Source: Leifsonia xyli (GTDB lineage Bacteria > Actinomycetota > Actinomycetes > Actinomycetales > Microbacteriaceae). Taken from it: a stretch of DNA of 64,000 bases. Location: positions 1,302,001 to 1,366,000 of the forward strand of contig CP014761.1 of assembly GCA_001647635.1 (NCBI GenBank). Reading direction: 5' to 3'. Made by a program: the position numbers and the translations under genes. The notes under the pieces were generated by a model that ran no database searches, was not told where the DNA came from, and worked only from the letters and a program-made list of their open reading frames with translations. Shown here piece after piece: positions 35,336 to 45,048 of the stretch; the stretch's first letter is position 1, and each line of letters opens with the position of its first letter.

Positions 35336-35372
35336 CACTCTGCCGCAGTCCGGTTCGGGCTGCGGCAGAGTG
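35336..35372 (+). terminator. Intrinsic terminator after the ABC ATPase
   Basis: A perfect 13-bp stem (35336-35348 against 35360-35372) with an 11-base loop, starting 19 bases after the stop codon. The T tract is short (CTTAAA). It could be an attenuator for the following gene, whose ribosome site is only about 10 bases on. Confidence 0.75.
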
Positions 35373-35395
35373 CTTAAACCGACCGGAGGACCACC

Positions 35396-36697
35396 GTGGC
35401 CGGATCCGTCAACATCACCGCAGCGACCGTCGACCCGGCGCTGCTCGACCTTCCGTGGGGCGTCCCGCTCGAGGACTGGTCGAATCAGCACATCGCGCTG
35501 CTCCCGAAGGGCATCAGCCGCCACCTCGTTCGCTTCGCGAACATGTCCGGCTACGTCATCGCCATCAAGGAGACGACGGCCGAGATGGCGCAGCGCGAGT
35601 ACGACATGCTGCGGACGCTGCAGCGGCTCGACGTACCCTGCGTCGACCCGGTGGCGGTGATCAAGAACCGCACCGACGACGACGGCACGCCGCTGAACGC
35701 CGCCTTGGTCACCCGGCACCTCAAGTTCTCCCTCCCCTACCGCGCCCTGTTCTCGCAGACGCTGCGCCCGGACACGGCCACCCGCCTGGTGGATGCGCTC
35801 GCGGTGCTGCTGGTGCGCCTCCACATCGTCGGCTTCTTCTGGGGAGACGTGTCGCTGTCCAACACGCTGTTCCGCCGCGACGCCGGCGCGTTCGCCGCCT
35901 ACCTGGTGGACGCCGAGACCGGCCAGCTCTACGAGGGCGGCCTCTCGAACGGCCAGCGCGAGAACGACCTCGAGATCGCCCGCGTCAACATCGCCGGCGA
36001 GCTGATGGACCTGGAGGCCGGCGGCCGCGTCGACGAGGAGCTCGACCCGATCCGCCTTTCCGACGGCATCGTCGCCGCTTACCGCTCGCTCTGGAAGGAG
36101 CTGACCGGCAGCGAGTCGTTCTCGTCCTCCGAGCGCTGGCGCATCAGCGAGCGCGTCGAACGCCTCAACGAGCTCGGGTTCGACATCGAGGAGCTGGCGA
36201 TCAAGACCTCGGAGGAGGGCACCAAGGTGCGCATCCAGCCGAAGGTCGTGGACGCTGGACACCACCAGCGCCGCCTGCTGCGCCTGACGGGCCTCGACAC
36301 CGGCGAGAACCAGGCGCGCCGCCTGCTGAACGACCTCGATTCCTACGCCGCCACGCTCGGCAAGGAGGGGCTCGACGAGGAGGCGATGGCGCACGAGTGG
36401 CTCATGCGCGTGTTCGAGCCGGTCATCCGCTCCATCCCGGCTGACCTCAAGGGCAAGCTCGAACCGGCGGAGGTGTTCCACCAGCTGCTGGAGCACCGCT
36501 GGTTCATGTCGCAGAAGGAGGGGCGGGATGTTCCCCTCGCCGAGGCGCTGACCTCGTACATCAACGACATCCTGCGCCACCGCCGTGACGAGGCGACGGT
36601 GATCGCACCGCCGACCGAGACGATCAGCATCCCGGTGCTGAGCGGCGCGGATGCGGAGGACGACGAGGACGAGGACGACTGGAGGTCGAAGGTCTGA
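35396..36697 (+). CDS. DUF4032 domain protein (LPS-kinase-like fold)
   Basis: A 433-residue protein of the actinobacterial DUF4032 family. The N-terminal half resembles an atypical kinase: a lysine strand (YVIAIKETT), a GFFWGDVSLSNTLF catalytic-loop-like segment and VDAETGQLYEG as metal loop. The C-terminal half is helical with an acidic tail (AEDDEDEDD). Function not established; lipid or small-molecule phosphorylation is possible from the fold. GTG start with GGAGGA nine bases upstream; overlaps the DUF4190 gene by one base. Confidence 0.8.
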   Translation: MAGSVNITAATVDPALLDLPWGVPLEDWSNQHIALLPKGISRHLVRFANMSGYVIAIKETTAEMAQREYDMLRTLQRLDVPCVDPVAVIKNRTDDDGTPLNAALVTRHLKFSLPYRALFSQTLRPDTATRLVDALAVLLVRLHIVGFFWGDVSLSNTLFRRDAGAFAAYLVDAETGQLYEGGLSNGQRENDLEIARVNIAGELMDLEAGGRVDEELDPIRLSDGIVAAYRSLWKELTGSESFSSSERWRISERVERLNELGFDIEELAIKTSEEGTKVRIQPKVVDAGHHQRRLLRLTGLDTGENQARRLLNDLDSYAATLGKEGLDEEAMAHEWLMRVFEPVIRSIPADLKGKLEPAEVFHQLLEHRWFMSQKEGRDVPLAEALTSYINDILRHRRDEATVIAPPTETISIPVLSGADAEDDEDEDDWRSKV

Positions 36698-36987
36698 TGA
36701 CGGACGTGAACCCGTACCCGTACGCTCCGCCCGCCCCACGCACGAACGTGCTCGCGATCATCTCGTTCGTCGCGGCGTTCATGATGAGCATCGCGGCGGT
36801 CGTCTGCGGCCACATCGCGCTTGCGCAGATCAAGCGCACCGGCGAGGGCGGCCGCGGCCTCGCGATCGCCGGCCTGGTGCTCGGCTACGCCGGGATCGGG
36901 TTCTTCGCGCTGTTCTTCGTCATCTGGCTGGTGATGTTGATCGCCGTCCTGACGAACGGCTACGCGACCGGCTCCCTCTCGAGCTGA
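36697..36987 (+). CDS. DUF4190 small membrane protein
   Basis: A 96-residue protein with a Pro/Tyr-rich N-terminus (NPYPYAPPAPRTN) and two transmembrane helices (about 18-42 and 58-88) flanking the HIALAQIKRTGEGGRGLAIAGLVLGY motif of DUF4190. Role unknown; coupled to the DUF4032 gene. It ends four bases before the convergent rlmB stop, leaving no room for a terminator. Confidence 0.82.
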   Translation: MTDVNPYPYAPPAPRTNVLAIISFVAAFMMSIAAVVCGHIALAQIKRTGEGGRGLAIAGLVLGYAGIGFFALFFVIWLVMLIAVLTNGYATGSLSS

Positions 36988-36991
36988 GCGG

Positions 36992-38017
36992 TCAGGCGCG
37001 CTTGGCCGCCGTCGCCTCCGCGCGCAGCTTCGCGATCTCGTAGAGCGTCACGCTCGCCGCGATGCCCGCGTTCAGCGACTCGGTGGAGACGCTGATCGGG
37101 ATGGACACGACCGCGTCGCACGTCTCGGTCACCAGCCGCGAAAGGCCCTTGCCCTCGCTGCCGACGACGATGACGACCGGCCGGTCGGCGAACGACAGGC
37201 CCGGGAGGGACGTGTCGCCTCCGCCGTCGAGGCCGAGCACGAAGACGCCGGCCTTCTTGAAGTCCTTCAGCGTCTGGGTCAGGTTCGCCGCCATCGCGAC
37301 GGGCGTGCGGGCGGCGGCGCCGGCCGACGTCTTCCACGCGGCCGCGGTCATGCCGACCGAGCGGCGCTGCGGCACGATCACGCCCTGGCCGCCGAACGCG
37401 GCGGTCGAGCGGATGATGGCGCCGAGGTTGCGCGGGTCGGTGATGCCGTCGAGCGCGACGAACAGCGGGGTCTCGCCCTTGCGGACCGTGTCGTCGAGCA
37501 GCTCGCCCGGGTGCCGGTACTCGTACGGCGGCACCTTGAGCGCGACGCCCTGGTGCACGGCGTCACGGCCAGCCAGTCGGTCGAGCTCCGGGCGCATGAC
37601 CTCGAGGATCGGGATGGCGCGGCCGGTCGCGATCGACAGGATCTCCTTCATCCGGTCGTCGAACTCCACCCGCGCGGCCACGTAGAGGGTCGACGCGGGG
37701 ATGTCGGCCCGCAGCGCCTCGAGCACCGAGTTGCGGCCGGTCACGATCTCCGACTCGTCCCCGGTCTTCGCGCGGCGCGAGGCGCCGGACGCTCCGCGGG
37801 GAGCCGCATCCCGCCCGCCGCCGCGCGCAGCCTTCTCGGCCGCGCGCTCGCGCAGCACCTTGGCCTTGTGCGCGGCGTGGTACTCGCGGTCCTCCGCCTT
37901 CGGGGTCGGGCCGCGGCCCTCGAGCGCCTTGCGGCCGTGGCCTCCGGTGCCGACCTGGGCGCCCTTCTTGCTCTTGCGAACGGCCCCGGCGCGGGGCTTG
38001 CCACCCGAGTTCTTCAT
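36992..38017 (-). CDS. rlmB: 23S rRNA (guanosine-2'-O-)-methyltransferase RlmB
   Basis: A 341-residue SpoU/TrmH methyltransferase. The first 90 residues are a basic, disordered extension; then comes the substrate-binding domain ([15 protein letters not shown]) and the SPOUT knot with [30 protein letters not shown] and [23 protein letters not shown]. It methylates G2251 of 23S rRNA. ATGA overlap with cysS. In Mycobacterium tuberculosis the same gene also follows cysS. Confidence 0.92.
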   Translation of the reverse strand: MKNSGGKPRAGAVRKSKKGAQVGTGGHGRKALEGRGPTPKAEDREYHAAHKAKVLRERAAEKAARGGGRDAAPRGASGASRRAKTGDESEIVTGRNSVLEALRADIPASTLYVAARVEFDDRMKEILSIATGRAIPILEVMRPELDRLAGRDAVHQGVALKVPPYEYRHPGELLDDTVRKGETPLFVALDGITDPRNLGAIIRSTAAFGGQGVIVPQRRSVGMTAAAWKTSAGAAARTPVAMAANLTQTLKDFKKAGVFVLGLDGGGDTSLPGLSFADRPVVIVVGSEGKGLSRLVTETCDAVVSIPISVSTESLNAGIAASVTLYEIAKLRAEATAAKRA

Positions 38018-39447
38018 GATCCGATGCTCCAATGCGACCCCGTCGGGGTGTCTTCGATGGTGATTCCTGCCGCGCTCAGCTCGTCGCGGATGCGATCGGC
38101 CGCCGCGAAGTCCCGCGCTGCGCGGGCGTCCTGCCGGTCGGCCAGCAGGCGGCCGACCAGCTCGCCGAGCGCCGACTCGGCCGCCGACGAGCCGCCGGTG
38201 CGCCACTGCGGCGACAGCGGGTTGATGCCGAGCACCTCCGTCATGGCGAGCACATGCCCGCGGGCGGCGGCAGCCGCCTCCAAGTCTTCCGCATCCAGTG
38301 CGGCGTTTCCTGAACGGACCGTGTCGTGGAGCACGGCGAGGGCCTGCGGCACGGAGAGGTCGTCGTCCATCGCCTCCGCGAACGCCTCGGGCACGATCTC
38401 GACGCCGTGGCCGGCGAACCGGGTCCCGGAGAGGCGGCGCTGCACGCGCTCGAAGAACCCGGCGATGCGATCGAGCGCCGCCTCGGCCTCGCTCAGCGAG
38501 CCGTCGTGATAGTCGATGGTCGACCGGTAGTGGGCGGAGCCGAGGTAGTAGCGGACGACGAGCGGACGCGCGGCGCCGAGCAGGTCGGCCGCGTACACCG
38601 AGTTGCCGAGCGACTTGCTCATCTTCTGCCCGTTGATGTTCACGAGCCCGTTGTGCACCCAGTAGTTGGCGAACGGGAAGCCCGCGGCCGTCGACTGCGC
38701 CAGTTCGTTCTCGTGGTGCGGGAAGCGCAGGTCGAGGCCGCCGCCGTGGATGTCGAACTGCGGTCCGAGGTATCGCTTCGACATCGCGGAGCACTCGATG
38801 TGCCAGCCGGGCCGGCCGTCGCCCCACGGTGACGGGAACGCGGCGGACTCCGGTTCGCCGGCCTTGCGGCCCTTCCACAGGGCGAAGTCGCGCGGGTCGC
38901 GCTTGGCGCGCGGGTCTGCGTCGGCCGCGGCCTCCATGTTGTCGATGCTCTGCCGGGTGAGGGCGCCGTAGGACGGCCAGCTCTTCACGTCGAAATAGAC
39001 GTCGCCCGAGCCGTCCGGCGCCACGTAGGCGTGGTCGGTGTCGATCAGGCGCTGGATGATCTCCTGCATCTGCGGGATGCTCGCCGTGGCGCGCGGCTCG
39101 TACGTCGGAGGCTGGATGCCGAGGGCCCGGTAGGAATCGGTGAACTCGAGCTCGAACCGGTACGCCAGCGCCCACCACTCCTCGCTGCCGCCCTCGGCCT
39201 GACCGGCCGCCGCGTTGACGAGGATCTTGTCGTCGATGTCGGTGACGTTGCGCACGAGCGTGACGTCGAGTCCGCGGTACGTCATCCACCGGCGCAGCTG
39301 GTCGTACACCAGCGCCGACCGGAGGTGACCGATGTGCGGCGACGACTGCACCGTGGGACCGCACAGGTAGATGCCGACCTCGCCGTCGCGCAGCGGGACG
39401 AAGTCGCGAAGGGCGCCCGCCTTCGTGTCGAAGAGTCGCAGAGTCAC
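38014..39447 (-). CDS. cysS: Cysteinyl-tRNA synthetase
   Basis: A 477-residue class I tRNA synthetase with zinc ligands starting at C29 (YLCGPTVQ), the PHIGHLRS motif and KMSKSLGNS. It charges tRNA-Cys in the cytoplasm. The GTG start opens [16 protein letters not shown]. Part of the conserved rlmB-cysS-ispDF-carD gene order. Confidence 0.96.
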   Translation of the reverse strand: MTLRLFDTKAGALRDFVPLRDGEVGIYLCGPTVQSSPHIGHLRSALVYDQLRRWMTYRGLDVTLVRNVTDIDDKILVNAAAGQAEGGSEEWWALAYRFELEFTDSYRALGIQPPTYEPRATASIPQMQEIIQRLIDTDHAYVAPDGSGDVYFDVKSWPSYGALTRQSIDNMEAAADADPRAKRDPRDFALWKGRKAGEPESAAFPSPWGDGRPGWHIECSAMSKRYLGPQFDIHGGGLDLRFPHHENELAQSTAAGFPFANYWVHNGLVNINGQKMSKSLGNSVYAADLLGAARPLVVRYYLGSAHYRSTIDYHDGSLSEAEAALDRIAGFFERVQRRLSGTRFAGHGVEIVPEAFAEAMDDDLSVPQALAVLHDTVRSGNAALDAEDLEAAAAARGHVLAMTEVLGINPLSPQWRTGGSSAAESALGELVGRLLADRQDARAARDFAAADRIRDELSAAGITIEDTPTGSHWSIGS

Positions 39448-39472
39448 GCACCAAGCCTAGAGGGAGCGGGCG

Positions 39473-39853
39473 TCAGGAGGCGGCGCGTTGCGCCAGCTCC
39501 TCGTTGACGGGCGCGAAGGCGAGGCGGTCGAGGAGGAGCTCGATGTGCGCGATGCGCCCGTCGCGGACCGTCAGCAGCTCGACGCAGCGCACGGCGCCGG
39601 CCGAGGTGTCGGTCACGAAGTCGTACACGACGCAGGCGCGGTCGCCGTCGGCGAACACCTCGCGGATCTCGTTGCGCACAAGCACGGGCATCAGGCGGTG
39701 CAGCGCCTTGAGCCAGGCCTTTTTGTCGCTCGTCGCACCCGCGAACTCCGCCACCAGGGCGACGTCGAGCAGGTCGGCCAGGGGCTCCTCGTCGTGGGCG
39801 CCGACCGCCTGGATGTAGCGCCGCGCGATCGTCTCCGTGTCGGTGGATGCCAT
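39473..39853 (-). CDS. SnoaL/NTF2-like protein
   Basis: A 126-residue small cone-shaped NTF2-like protein: RRYIQAVGAHDEEPLADLLD at the start, then VLVRNEIREVFADGDRACVVYDF and IAHIELLLDRLAF. The family includes isomerases, dehydratases and binding proteins; nothing here indicates which. The ATG at 39853 has GAGAGGA about ten bases upstream. It interrupts the otherwise conserved cysS-ispDF order, so it may be a lineage-specific insertion. Confidence 0.75.
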   Translation of the reverse strand: MASTDTETIARRYIQAVGAHDEEPLADLLDVALVAEFAGATSDKKAWLKALHRLMPVLVRNEIREVFADGDRACVVYDFVTDTSAGAVRCVELLTVRDGRIAHIELLLDRLAFAPVNEELAQRAAS

Positions 39854-39918
39854 GTCCGGTCCTCTCCGCGCCGCGACCGGCGGCGCTCCACCGGACACCG
39901 TAGACCCGGCGGAGCGGT

Positions 39919-41067
39919 TCAGGACAGCAGCAGCGCCGTCGCCTGCGCGGTCACGCCCTCGCCGCGGCCGGTGAGACCGAGACCGTCGGTGGTCGTCGCA
40001 CCGAGCGAGACCGGAGCGCCCAGGATGGTCGACAGCCGCTCCTGCGCCTCCTCGCGTCGCGGGGCGAGCTTGGGCCGGTTGCCGATGACCTGCACCGCGA
40101 CGTTCCCGATGCGGAACCCCGCCTCCTCGACGCGGCGCCGCGCCTCCTCCAGGAAGACGTCGCCGTGGGCGCCCTCGAAGCGCGGGTCGCCGGTGCCGAA
40201 GACGCCGCCGATGTCGCCGAGGCCGGCGGCGGACAGGAGCGCGTCGACGATCGCGTGGGCGACCGCGTCGCCGTCGCTGTGGCCGGCGAGGCCCGGCTCC
40301 CCCGGCCAGTGCAGCCCGGCGAACCAGAGCTCGGCGCCGGGATCGAAGGCGTGGGTGTCGCTGCCGGTCCCGATCCGCGGGACGGCGAGGCCCGACAGCA
40401 GCTCCTCGGCCCTCCGCAGGTCCCAGGGGGTCGTCACCTTGAAGGCGTGCGCGTCGCCCGGCACCACATCCACGCGGAAGCCGGCCGCCGCGACCAGGCC
40501 GGCGTCGTCGGTCTCATCGGACTCGGCGAGCGCGTACGCCGTGAGCAGCTGCTCGCGGGGGAAGCCCTGCGGCGTCTGCACGGCGGACAGCGCCGAGCGG
40601 TCGACGGTCTCGTGGACCTCGCCGTCGTCGCCGACGCGCTTGACGGTGTCGCTCACCGGCAGGCCCGGGATGACGCCGTAGCCGCGTTCGAGCACCGCCT
40701 CCACGACCGCGTCGAAGAGGGAGGCCGGTGCGAGCGCGCGGGCGGCGTCGTGCACGAGGACGACGTCGACGGCGGGGTCGACGACCGCGAGCCCTTTGGC
40801 GACGGAGCGCTGCCGGGTGTCGCCGCCGGCGACGACGGTCGCGGGGGCCCCGAGCGCCTGCTCCGCCAGCCACGCTGCGTCCTCGGCGAGGTCGGCCGGA
40901 GCGACGACGATCGCGTCGGCCGCGTAGCGCATGCCGCGCACGGCATGGAGGGAGTGCTCCAGCAGCGTCTGCCCCCGCAGCGTCACGAACGCCTTCGGGC
41001 GGCCCGCGCCCAACCGCGTCCCCGACCCTGCTGCGACGACGACCACCGCGACCCGCGGCTCCCTCAT
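39919..41067 (-). CDS. ispDF: Bifunctional IspDF (MEP cytidylyltransferase / MECDP synthase)
   Basis: A 382-residue fusion. Residues 1-225 are IspD ([29 protein letters not shown]), transferring CMP to methylerythritol phosphate. Residues 228-382 are IspF ([31 protein letters not shown], zinc ligands D and H), cyclising CDP-ME-2-phosphate. Both act in non-mevalonate isoprenoid synthesis. In mycobacteria the two are separate adjacent genes at the same place. ATG at 41067 follows GGAG. Confidence 0.94.
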   Translation of the reverse strand: MREPRVAVVVVAAGSGTRLGAGRPKAFVTLRGQTLLEHSLHAVRGMRYAADAIVVAPADLAEDAAWLAEQALGAPATVVAGGDTRQRSVAKGLAVVDPAVDVVLVHDAARALAPASLFDAVVEAVLERGYGVIPGLPVSDTVKRVGDDGEVHETVDRSALSAVQTPQGFPREQLLTAYALAESDETDDAGLVAAAGFRVDVVPGDAHAFKVTTPWDLRRAEELLSGLAVPRIGTGSDTHAFDPGAELWFAGLHWPGEPGLAGHSDGDAVAHAIVDALLSAAGLGDIGGVFGTGDPRFEGAHGDVFLEEARRRVEEAGFRIGNVAVQVIGNRPKLAPRREEAQERLSTILGAPVSLGATTTDGLGLTGRGEGVTAQATALLLS

Positions 41068-41113
41068 GCTCTCCACCCGACCACCGTACCGGGAGTCGCA
41101 CGCCCCGGACACG

Positions 41114-41148
41114 ACGAAGCCCCGCTTCGTCAGGCAGCGGGGCTTCGT
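41114..41148 (-). terminator. Terminator downstream of carD
   Basis: Perfect 12-bp stem (ACGAAGCCCCGC at 41114-41125, GCGGGGCTTCGT at 41137-41148) with an 11-base loop, 20 bases past the carD stop and between carD and ispDF. It suggests carD and ispDF are separate units or linked by partial readthrough. Confidence 0.8.
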
Positions 41149-41167
41149 GAAAGCGGGGAGAGGACCC

Positions 41168-41650
41168 CTAGGAGGCCAGCACCTCGTCGAGCAGGCTCGA
41201 CGCCTTCTCGTCGTCGGTCTTCTCGGCCAGCGCGAGCTCGGAGATCAGGATCTGCCGTGCCTTGGCGAGCATGCGCTTCTCGCCGGCGGAGAGGCCGCGG
41301 TCCTGGTCGCGGCGCCACAGGTCGCGGACGACCTCGGAGACCTTGATGACATCGCCGGAGGCGAGCTTCTCAAGGTTGGCCTTGTAGCGGCGGGACCAGT
41401 TGGTGGGCTCCTCGGTGAACGGAGCACGCAGCACCTCGAACACGCGGTCGAGGCCCTCCTTGCCGATGACGTCGCGCACACCGACGAGGTCGACGTTCTC
41501 GGCGGGGACCTCGATGGTCAGGTCGCCCTGAGTCACGTTGAGCTTGAGGTACAGCTTCTCTTCACCCTTGATGATTCTCTTCTTGACTTCGGTGATCGTT
41601 GCGGCACCGTGGTGCGGATAGACGACGGTCTCGCCAACCTCGAAAAGCAT
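41168..41650 (-). CDS. carD: CarD-family RNA polymerase-binding regulator
   Basis: A 160-residue CarD. The N-terminal Tudor-like RNAP interaction domain ([19 protein letters not shown], residues 1-60) is followed by a helical DNA-binding domain with [13 protein letters not shown], the minor-groove tryptophan region. It stabilises open complexes at rRNA and many other promoters and is essential in mycobacteria. GAAGGGA lies about ten bases upstream. Divergent from the LpqE-like gene, as in M. tuberculosis. Confidence 0.95.
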   Translation of the reverse strand: MLFEVGETVVYPHHGAATITEVKKRIIKGEEKLYLKLNVTQGDLTIEVPAENVDLVGVRDVIGKEGLDRVFEVLRAPFTEEPTNWSRRYKANLEKLASGDVIKVSEVVRDLWRRDQDRGLSAGEKRMLAKARQILISELALAEKTDDEKASSLLDEVLAS

Positions 41651-41790
41651 AGATTTGTTGTCCCTTCAGCAATGAATAGGATACCACATGAGGCACGTGC
41701 TAAGGTTCGCCCTCACGCCTTCCACAGCCTCCGGAGCGCTCTTCTACATGGGATAGAGTTGCATCGGAAAACGCACCTGGAGGGTCATCT

Positions 41791-42294
41791 GTGAAAGCTC
41801 GAGTCGCGACGTCGGTCGCCCTCGCCCTGGCCGTCGCGTTCGGGACCGCAGGCTGCGGTCTGGTCGCTCCGCAGGCCACCACGAAGCACTACGACGCGAG
41901 CGACGGCGTCAGCGGCTCGGTCGGCACCGTCGACGTCCGCAACGCGATGATCGTCGCGGACGCGAAGGACGGCACCGTCGGCAACCTCGTCGTGACCCTG
42001 GTCAACACGGGCGACAAGAGCCAGCGCGTCGCGATCACCGCCGGCGGCCGCAGCTCGGCCGCGCAGGTGACCGTGCAGCCCGGTCAGGTGAAGCAGCTCG
42101 GCGAGAACCCCGAGACGACGAGCTCCAGCAACGTGCTCATCCCCGAGTTCACGGCCAAGCCGGGCCAGCTCTACTCCGTCTACTTCCAGTACGGCAGCGA
42201 GACCGGCGTCAACCTCAAGGTGCCGGTGCTCGACGGCCGGCTGCCCGAGTACTCCAGCCTGGTGCCGCCCACCATCCTGCCGTCCGCTCAGTAG
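41791..42294 (+). CDS. LpqE-like lipoprotein
   Basis: A 167-residue lipoprotein. The signal peptide ends at a lipobox GTAGC with lipidated C22; the mature part is a beta-sandwich-like domain (VRNAMIVADAKDGTVGNLVVTLVN ... QVTVQPGQVKQLG). The position, divergent from carD, is that of lpqE in M. tuberculosis. The family resembles PCu(A)C-type folds but its role is unsettled. GTG start with GGAGGG eight bases upstream. Confidence 0.78.
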   Translation: MKARVATSVALALAVAFGTAGCGLVAPQATTKHYDASDGVSGSVGTVDVRNAMIVADAKDGTVGNLVVTLVNTGDKSQRVAITAGGRSSAAQVTVQPGQVKQLGENPETTSSSNVLIPEFTAKPGQLYSVYFQYGSETGVNLKVPVLDGRLPEYSSLVPPTILPSAQ

Positions 42295-42311
42295 ACGCAC
42301 CCACGAACGCA

Positions 42312-42344
42312 GAAGCCGCCCGGCGCATCGCACCGGGCGGCTTC
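42312..42344. terminator. Bidirectional terminator between LpqE-like gene and regX3
   Basis: Perfect 12-bp stem (GAAGCCGCCCGG at 42312-42323, CCGGGCGGCTTC at 42333-42344) with a nine-base loop between two convergent genes; TTCGTCGTC follows on the plus strand. Confidence 0.85.
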
Positions 42345-42366
42345 GTCGTCTCCGCACCCTCGCCGG

Positions 42367-43050
42367 TCAGGCGTTGAAGCGGTACCCCAGCCCGCGCACC
42401 GTGACCAGCATCCGGGGCTCCGAGGGGCTCTCCTCGATGCGCGACCGGATGCGCTTGATGTGCACGTCGAGCGTCTTGGTGTCGCCGAAGTAGTCGCTCC
42501 CCCACACACGGTCGATCAGCTGACCCCGGGTGAGCACGCGGCCCGCGTTGCGCAGCAGCAACTCGAGCAGCTCGAATTCCTTGAGCGGCATGGAGATCTC
42601 GGAGCCGTTGACCGCGACCGTGTGGCGGTCGACATCCATTCGGACCGTCCCGGCCTCCAGCACGCCGTCGTCCTCCTGCTCGTCCTCTTCGACGCGGCGG
42701 CGCAGCACAGCCCGGATACGGGCGAGCAGCTCGCGCGAGGAGTACGGCTTCGTCACGTAGTCATCGGCCCCGAGCTCGAGCCCGACCACGATGTCCACTT
42801 CGGAGTCCTTCGCGGTGAGCATGATGATCGGGACGTTCGACCTGCTCCGGATCTCGCGGCACACCTCGGTGCCCGGGATTCCCGGCAGCATCAGGTCGAG
42901 CAGGATGAGGTCGGCGCCGCTGCGATCGAAAGCGGCCAGTGCGGCCGGTCCGTCCTCGGCGACCTCCACCTCGTAGCCCTCGCGCTTCAGCAGATAGGCG
43001 AGCGGCTCGCTGAGCGCCGCCTCATCCTCGACGAGCAGGATGGATGTCAC
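42367..43050 (-). CDS. regX3: Response regulator RegX3 (OmpR/PhoB family)
   Basis: A 227-residue regulator: receiver domain (ILLVEDEAALSEPLAYLL, phosphoacceptor D52 in LLDLMLPG, K in VTKPYS) and winged-helix DNA-binding domain (RVWGSDYFGDTKTLDVHIKRIRSRI). In actinobacteria RegX3/PhoP controls the phosphate starvation regulon, which fits phoU next door and pst/ppk in the window. GTG start overlapping the senX3 stop by four bases. Confidence 0.93.
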   Translation of the reverse strand: MTSILLVEDEAALSEPLAYLLKREGYEVEVAEDGPAALAAFDRSGADLILLDLMLPGIPGTEVCREIRSRSNVPIIMLTAKDSEVDIVVGLELGADDYVTKPYSSRELLARIRAVLRRRVEEDEQEDDGVLEAGTVRMDVDRHTVAVNGSEISMPLKEFELLELLLRNAGRVLTRGQLIDRVWGSDYFGDTKTLDVHIKRIRSRIEESPSEPRMLVTVRGLGYRFNA

Positions 43051-44198
43051 AGGTTCTCTCCTATCGGGGGTCGGATCGTGGAGGCTTCCGGCAGCCGGAT
43101 CGTGAACGTGGAGCCGCGTCCCGGCTGCGACCAGACGCGCACCTCGCCGCCGTGGTTCTGCACGGCGTGCTTGACGATCGAGAGGCCGAGACCCGTGCCT
43201 CCGGTGTTGCGGGAGCGGGCCTGGTCGACCCGAAAGAAGCGCTCGAAGACGCGGTCGAGGTCCTCCTCGGGGATGCCCTCGCCCTGATCGGTCACCGCGA
43301 TCTCGACCACGCCGCCGGTGTTGCGGACGCCGATGCCCACGCGGGAGTCGTCGGGCGAGTACTGGATCGCATTCGAGATGAGGTTGTCCACCGCCGTGAC
43401 AAGCAGCTTCTCGTTGCCGATCACGAACGCCTGCTTGTCGCCGCGCATGGCCAGCTCGATGTTGCGGGTCTCGGCGGCCACGCGGTTCTGATCGATCGCG
43501 GCCTTGACCACCTTGTGCGCCGACAGTTCCACGGCGTCGCCCAGCGCATCCGTCGCCTGCAGCCGGCTCAGCTCGATGATGTCCTGCGTGATGCGGGCGA
43601 GGCGCTGGGCCTCCTCCGACAGCCGCAGGGCGAAGCGCCGAACCTGGTCGGGGTCGTCGGACGCGTCGTCCAGCGCCTCGGCGAGCAGGCCGACGGCGCC
43701 GATCGGCGTCTTGAGCTCGTGGCTGATGTTGGCGACGAAGTCGCGGCGGACGGCATCCAGCCGGAACGACTCGGTGCGGTCCTCCGCGAGCAGCAGGATG
43801 TAGCGCGAGCCGAGGCGCGCAGCGCGGACGCTGAGGTGGATGTTCGCGTCGCCGAACGGCCCGCGCGACAGCTCGCACTCCTCGGTGACCGACTCCCCGG
43901 TCCGGCGGACCCGGTCGACCAGGTCGATCAGATGCTGATGGACGAGGGCCCCGTTCCAGACCAGGCCGATCGCGTGGGCACCCGGAGACGCCTTGATGAC
44001 GTTGTTCGAGGGATCGAGCACGACGCCTGCCGACTCCATCGCGTCGAGCACCTGGTCGACGCCGTCCGGGACCGTGGGGCTGGCGACCTGTGCCGCGTGA
44101 CTTCCACGGCGCTCCGCGATATGCAGGATCCACACGAAACCGGCGCCGACGGCGAGCCCCAGGCCCAGCGACAGCAGCACCAACCAGGTGGAGTCCAT
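43047..44198 (-). CDS. senX3: Sensor histidine kinase SenX3
   Basis: A 383-residue kinase: one N-terminal membrane helix (about 5-25), a PAS-like region (45-145), HisKA with H160 in ISHELKTPIGAV, and HATPase_c (DNLISNAIQYSPDD, DQGEGIPEEDL, GGTGLGLSIVKHAV). It senses phosphate status together with PhoU and the Pst transporter. Start at 44198 is preferred to an in-frame ATG 14 codons upstream because the membrane helix begins right after it. Confidence 0.92.
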   Translation of the reverse strand: MDSTWLVLLSLGLGLAVGAGFVWILHIAERRGSHAAQVASPTVPDGVDQVLDAMESAGVVLDPSNNVIKASPGAHAIGLVWNGALVHQHLIDLVDRVRRTGESVTEECELSRGPFGDANIHLSVRAARLGSRYILLLAEDRTESFRLDAVRRDFVANISHELKTPIGAVGLLAEALDDASDDPDQVRRFALRLSEEAQRLARITQDIIELSRLQATDALGDAVELSAHKVVKAAIDQNRVAAETRNIELAMRGDKQAFVIGNEKLLVTAVDNLISNAIQYSPDDSRVGIGVRNTGGVVEIAVTDQGEGIPEEDLDRVFERFFRVDQARSRNTGGTGLGLSIVKHAVQNHGGEVRVWSQPGRGSTFTIRLPEASTIRPPIGENL

Positions 44199-44282
44199 GC
44201 TGCCAAGCGTAGTGATCCCCATACGCCCGCATGGACGCATCCATCATCCCTCCCGCATGTTTTCGCGGGTACGTTAGACAGT

Positions 44283-44315
44283 GTTCAGCCGGACGGCACC
44301 GTTTGTTAACCTGCC
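44283..44315 (+). promoter_or_regulatory. Putative PHO box upstream of phoU
   Basis: Three consecutive 11-base units, GTTCAGCCGGA, CGGCACCGTTT and GTTAACCTGCC; the outer two resemble the GTTCACC direct-repeat units bound by PhoP/RegX3 in actinobacteria and the last is nearly identical to the pstS unit GTTAACCTTCC. It lies between divergent senX3 and phoU. Confidence 0.6.
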
Positions 44316-44390
44316 GTCGCGAACATCGACACGGAGCCAGAAGGCCCCGACATCCCGCGTGCCCGCGCACGCCAGGAAGGACCACATCCC

Positions 44391-45047
44391 ATGCGCGAAG
44401 TCTTCCAGCAGGAGCTGGCGGAGGTTCAGGACCGCCTCGTCGAGATCGCCGAGCTGGTCGTCCGCTCGATCAAGCACGCGACGCAGGCGTTCAACGAGTC
44501 CGACGTGAGCCTCGCCGAGGACGTGATCGCGAACGACCACCGCATCGACGAGCTCACCGTGCTGCTCGACGAGCTGTCCATCCAGATCCTCGCCCGGCAG
44601 CAGCCGGTCGCGCGCGACCTCCGCATCGTCGTGAGTGCGCTGCGGATCAGCGCCTCGCTCGAGCGGATGGGCGACATGGCGGAGCACATCGCGCAGCTGG
44701 CGCGCTACCGCTTCCCGGACAAGGTCGTGCCGAAGAGCCTGCGCTCGACATTCGCCGAGATGGGACGCCTCGACGTGCAGATCGCCGAGAAGCTGGCCGA
44801 GCTGCTGCGCACGCAGGACATCCGTCTCGCCGATGAGATCCGCAACGACGACGACGACATCGACGAGCTGCACATCAGCGTCTTCGACAAGGTGCTCGGA
44901 GAGACGTGGAAGGGCCAGGCGGTGGACACGGTCGACGCGACCCTCGCATCCCGCTATCACGAGCGCTTCGCGGACCACGCGGTCTCGATCGCCAAGAAGG
45001 TGCAGTACCTGGCCACCGGCGACTGGGCCCCCGAGCTCGCGGGCTGA
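44391..45047 (+). CDS. phoU: Phosphate transport regulator PhoU
   Basis: A 218-residue PhoU made of two three-helix bundles (about 5-105 and 115-210), with metal-binding motifs in MREVFQQELAEVQDRLVEIAELV and the second-repeat E/D-rich helix EIRNDDDDIDELH. It links the Pst transporter to SenX3 and keeps the kinase off in high phosphate. Divergent from senX3-regX3 across a region with a PHO-box-like repeat. Confidence 0.94.
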   Translation: MREVFQQELAEVQDRLVEIAELVVRSIKHATQAFNESDVSLAEDVIANDHRIDELTVLLDELSIQILARQQPVARDLRIVVSALRISASLERMGDMAEHIAQLARYRFPDKVVPKSLRSTFAEMGRLDVQIAEKLAELLRTQDIRLADEIRNDDDDIDELHISVFDKVLGETWKGQAVDTVDATLASRYHERFADHAVSIAKKVQYLATGDWAPELAG

Positions 45048-45048
45048 T

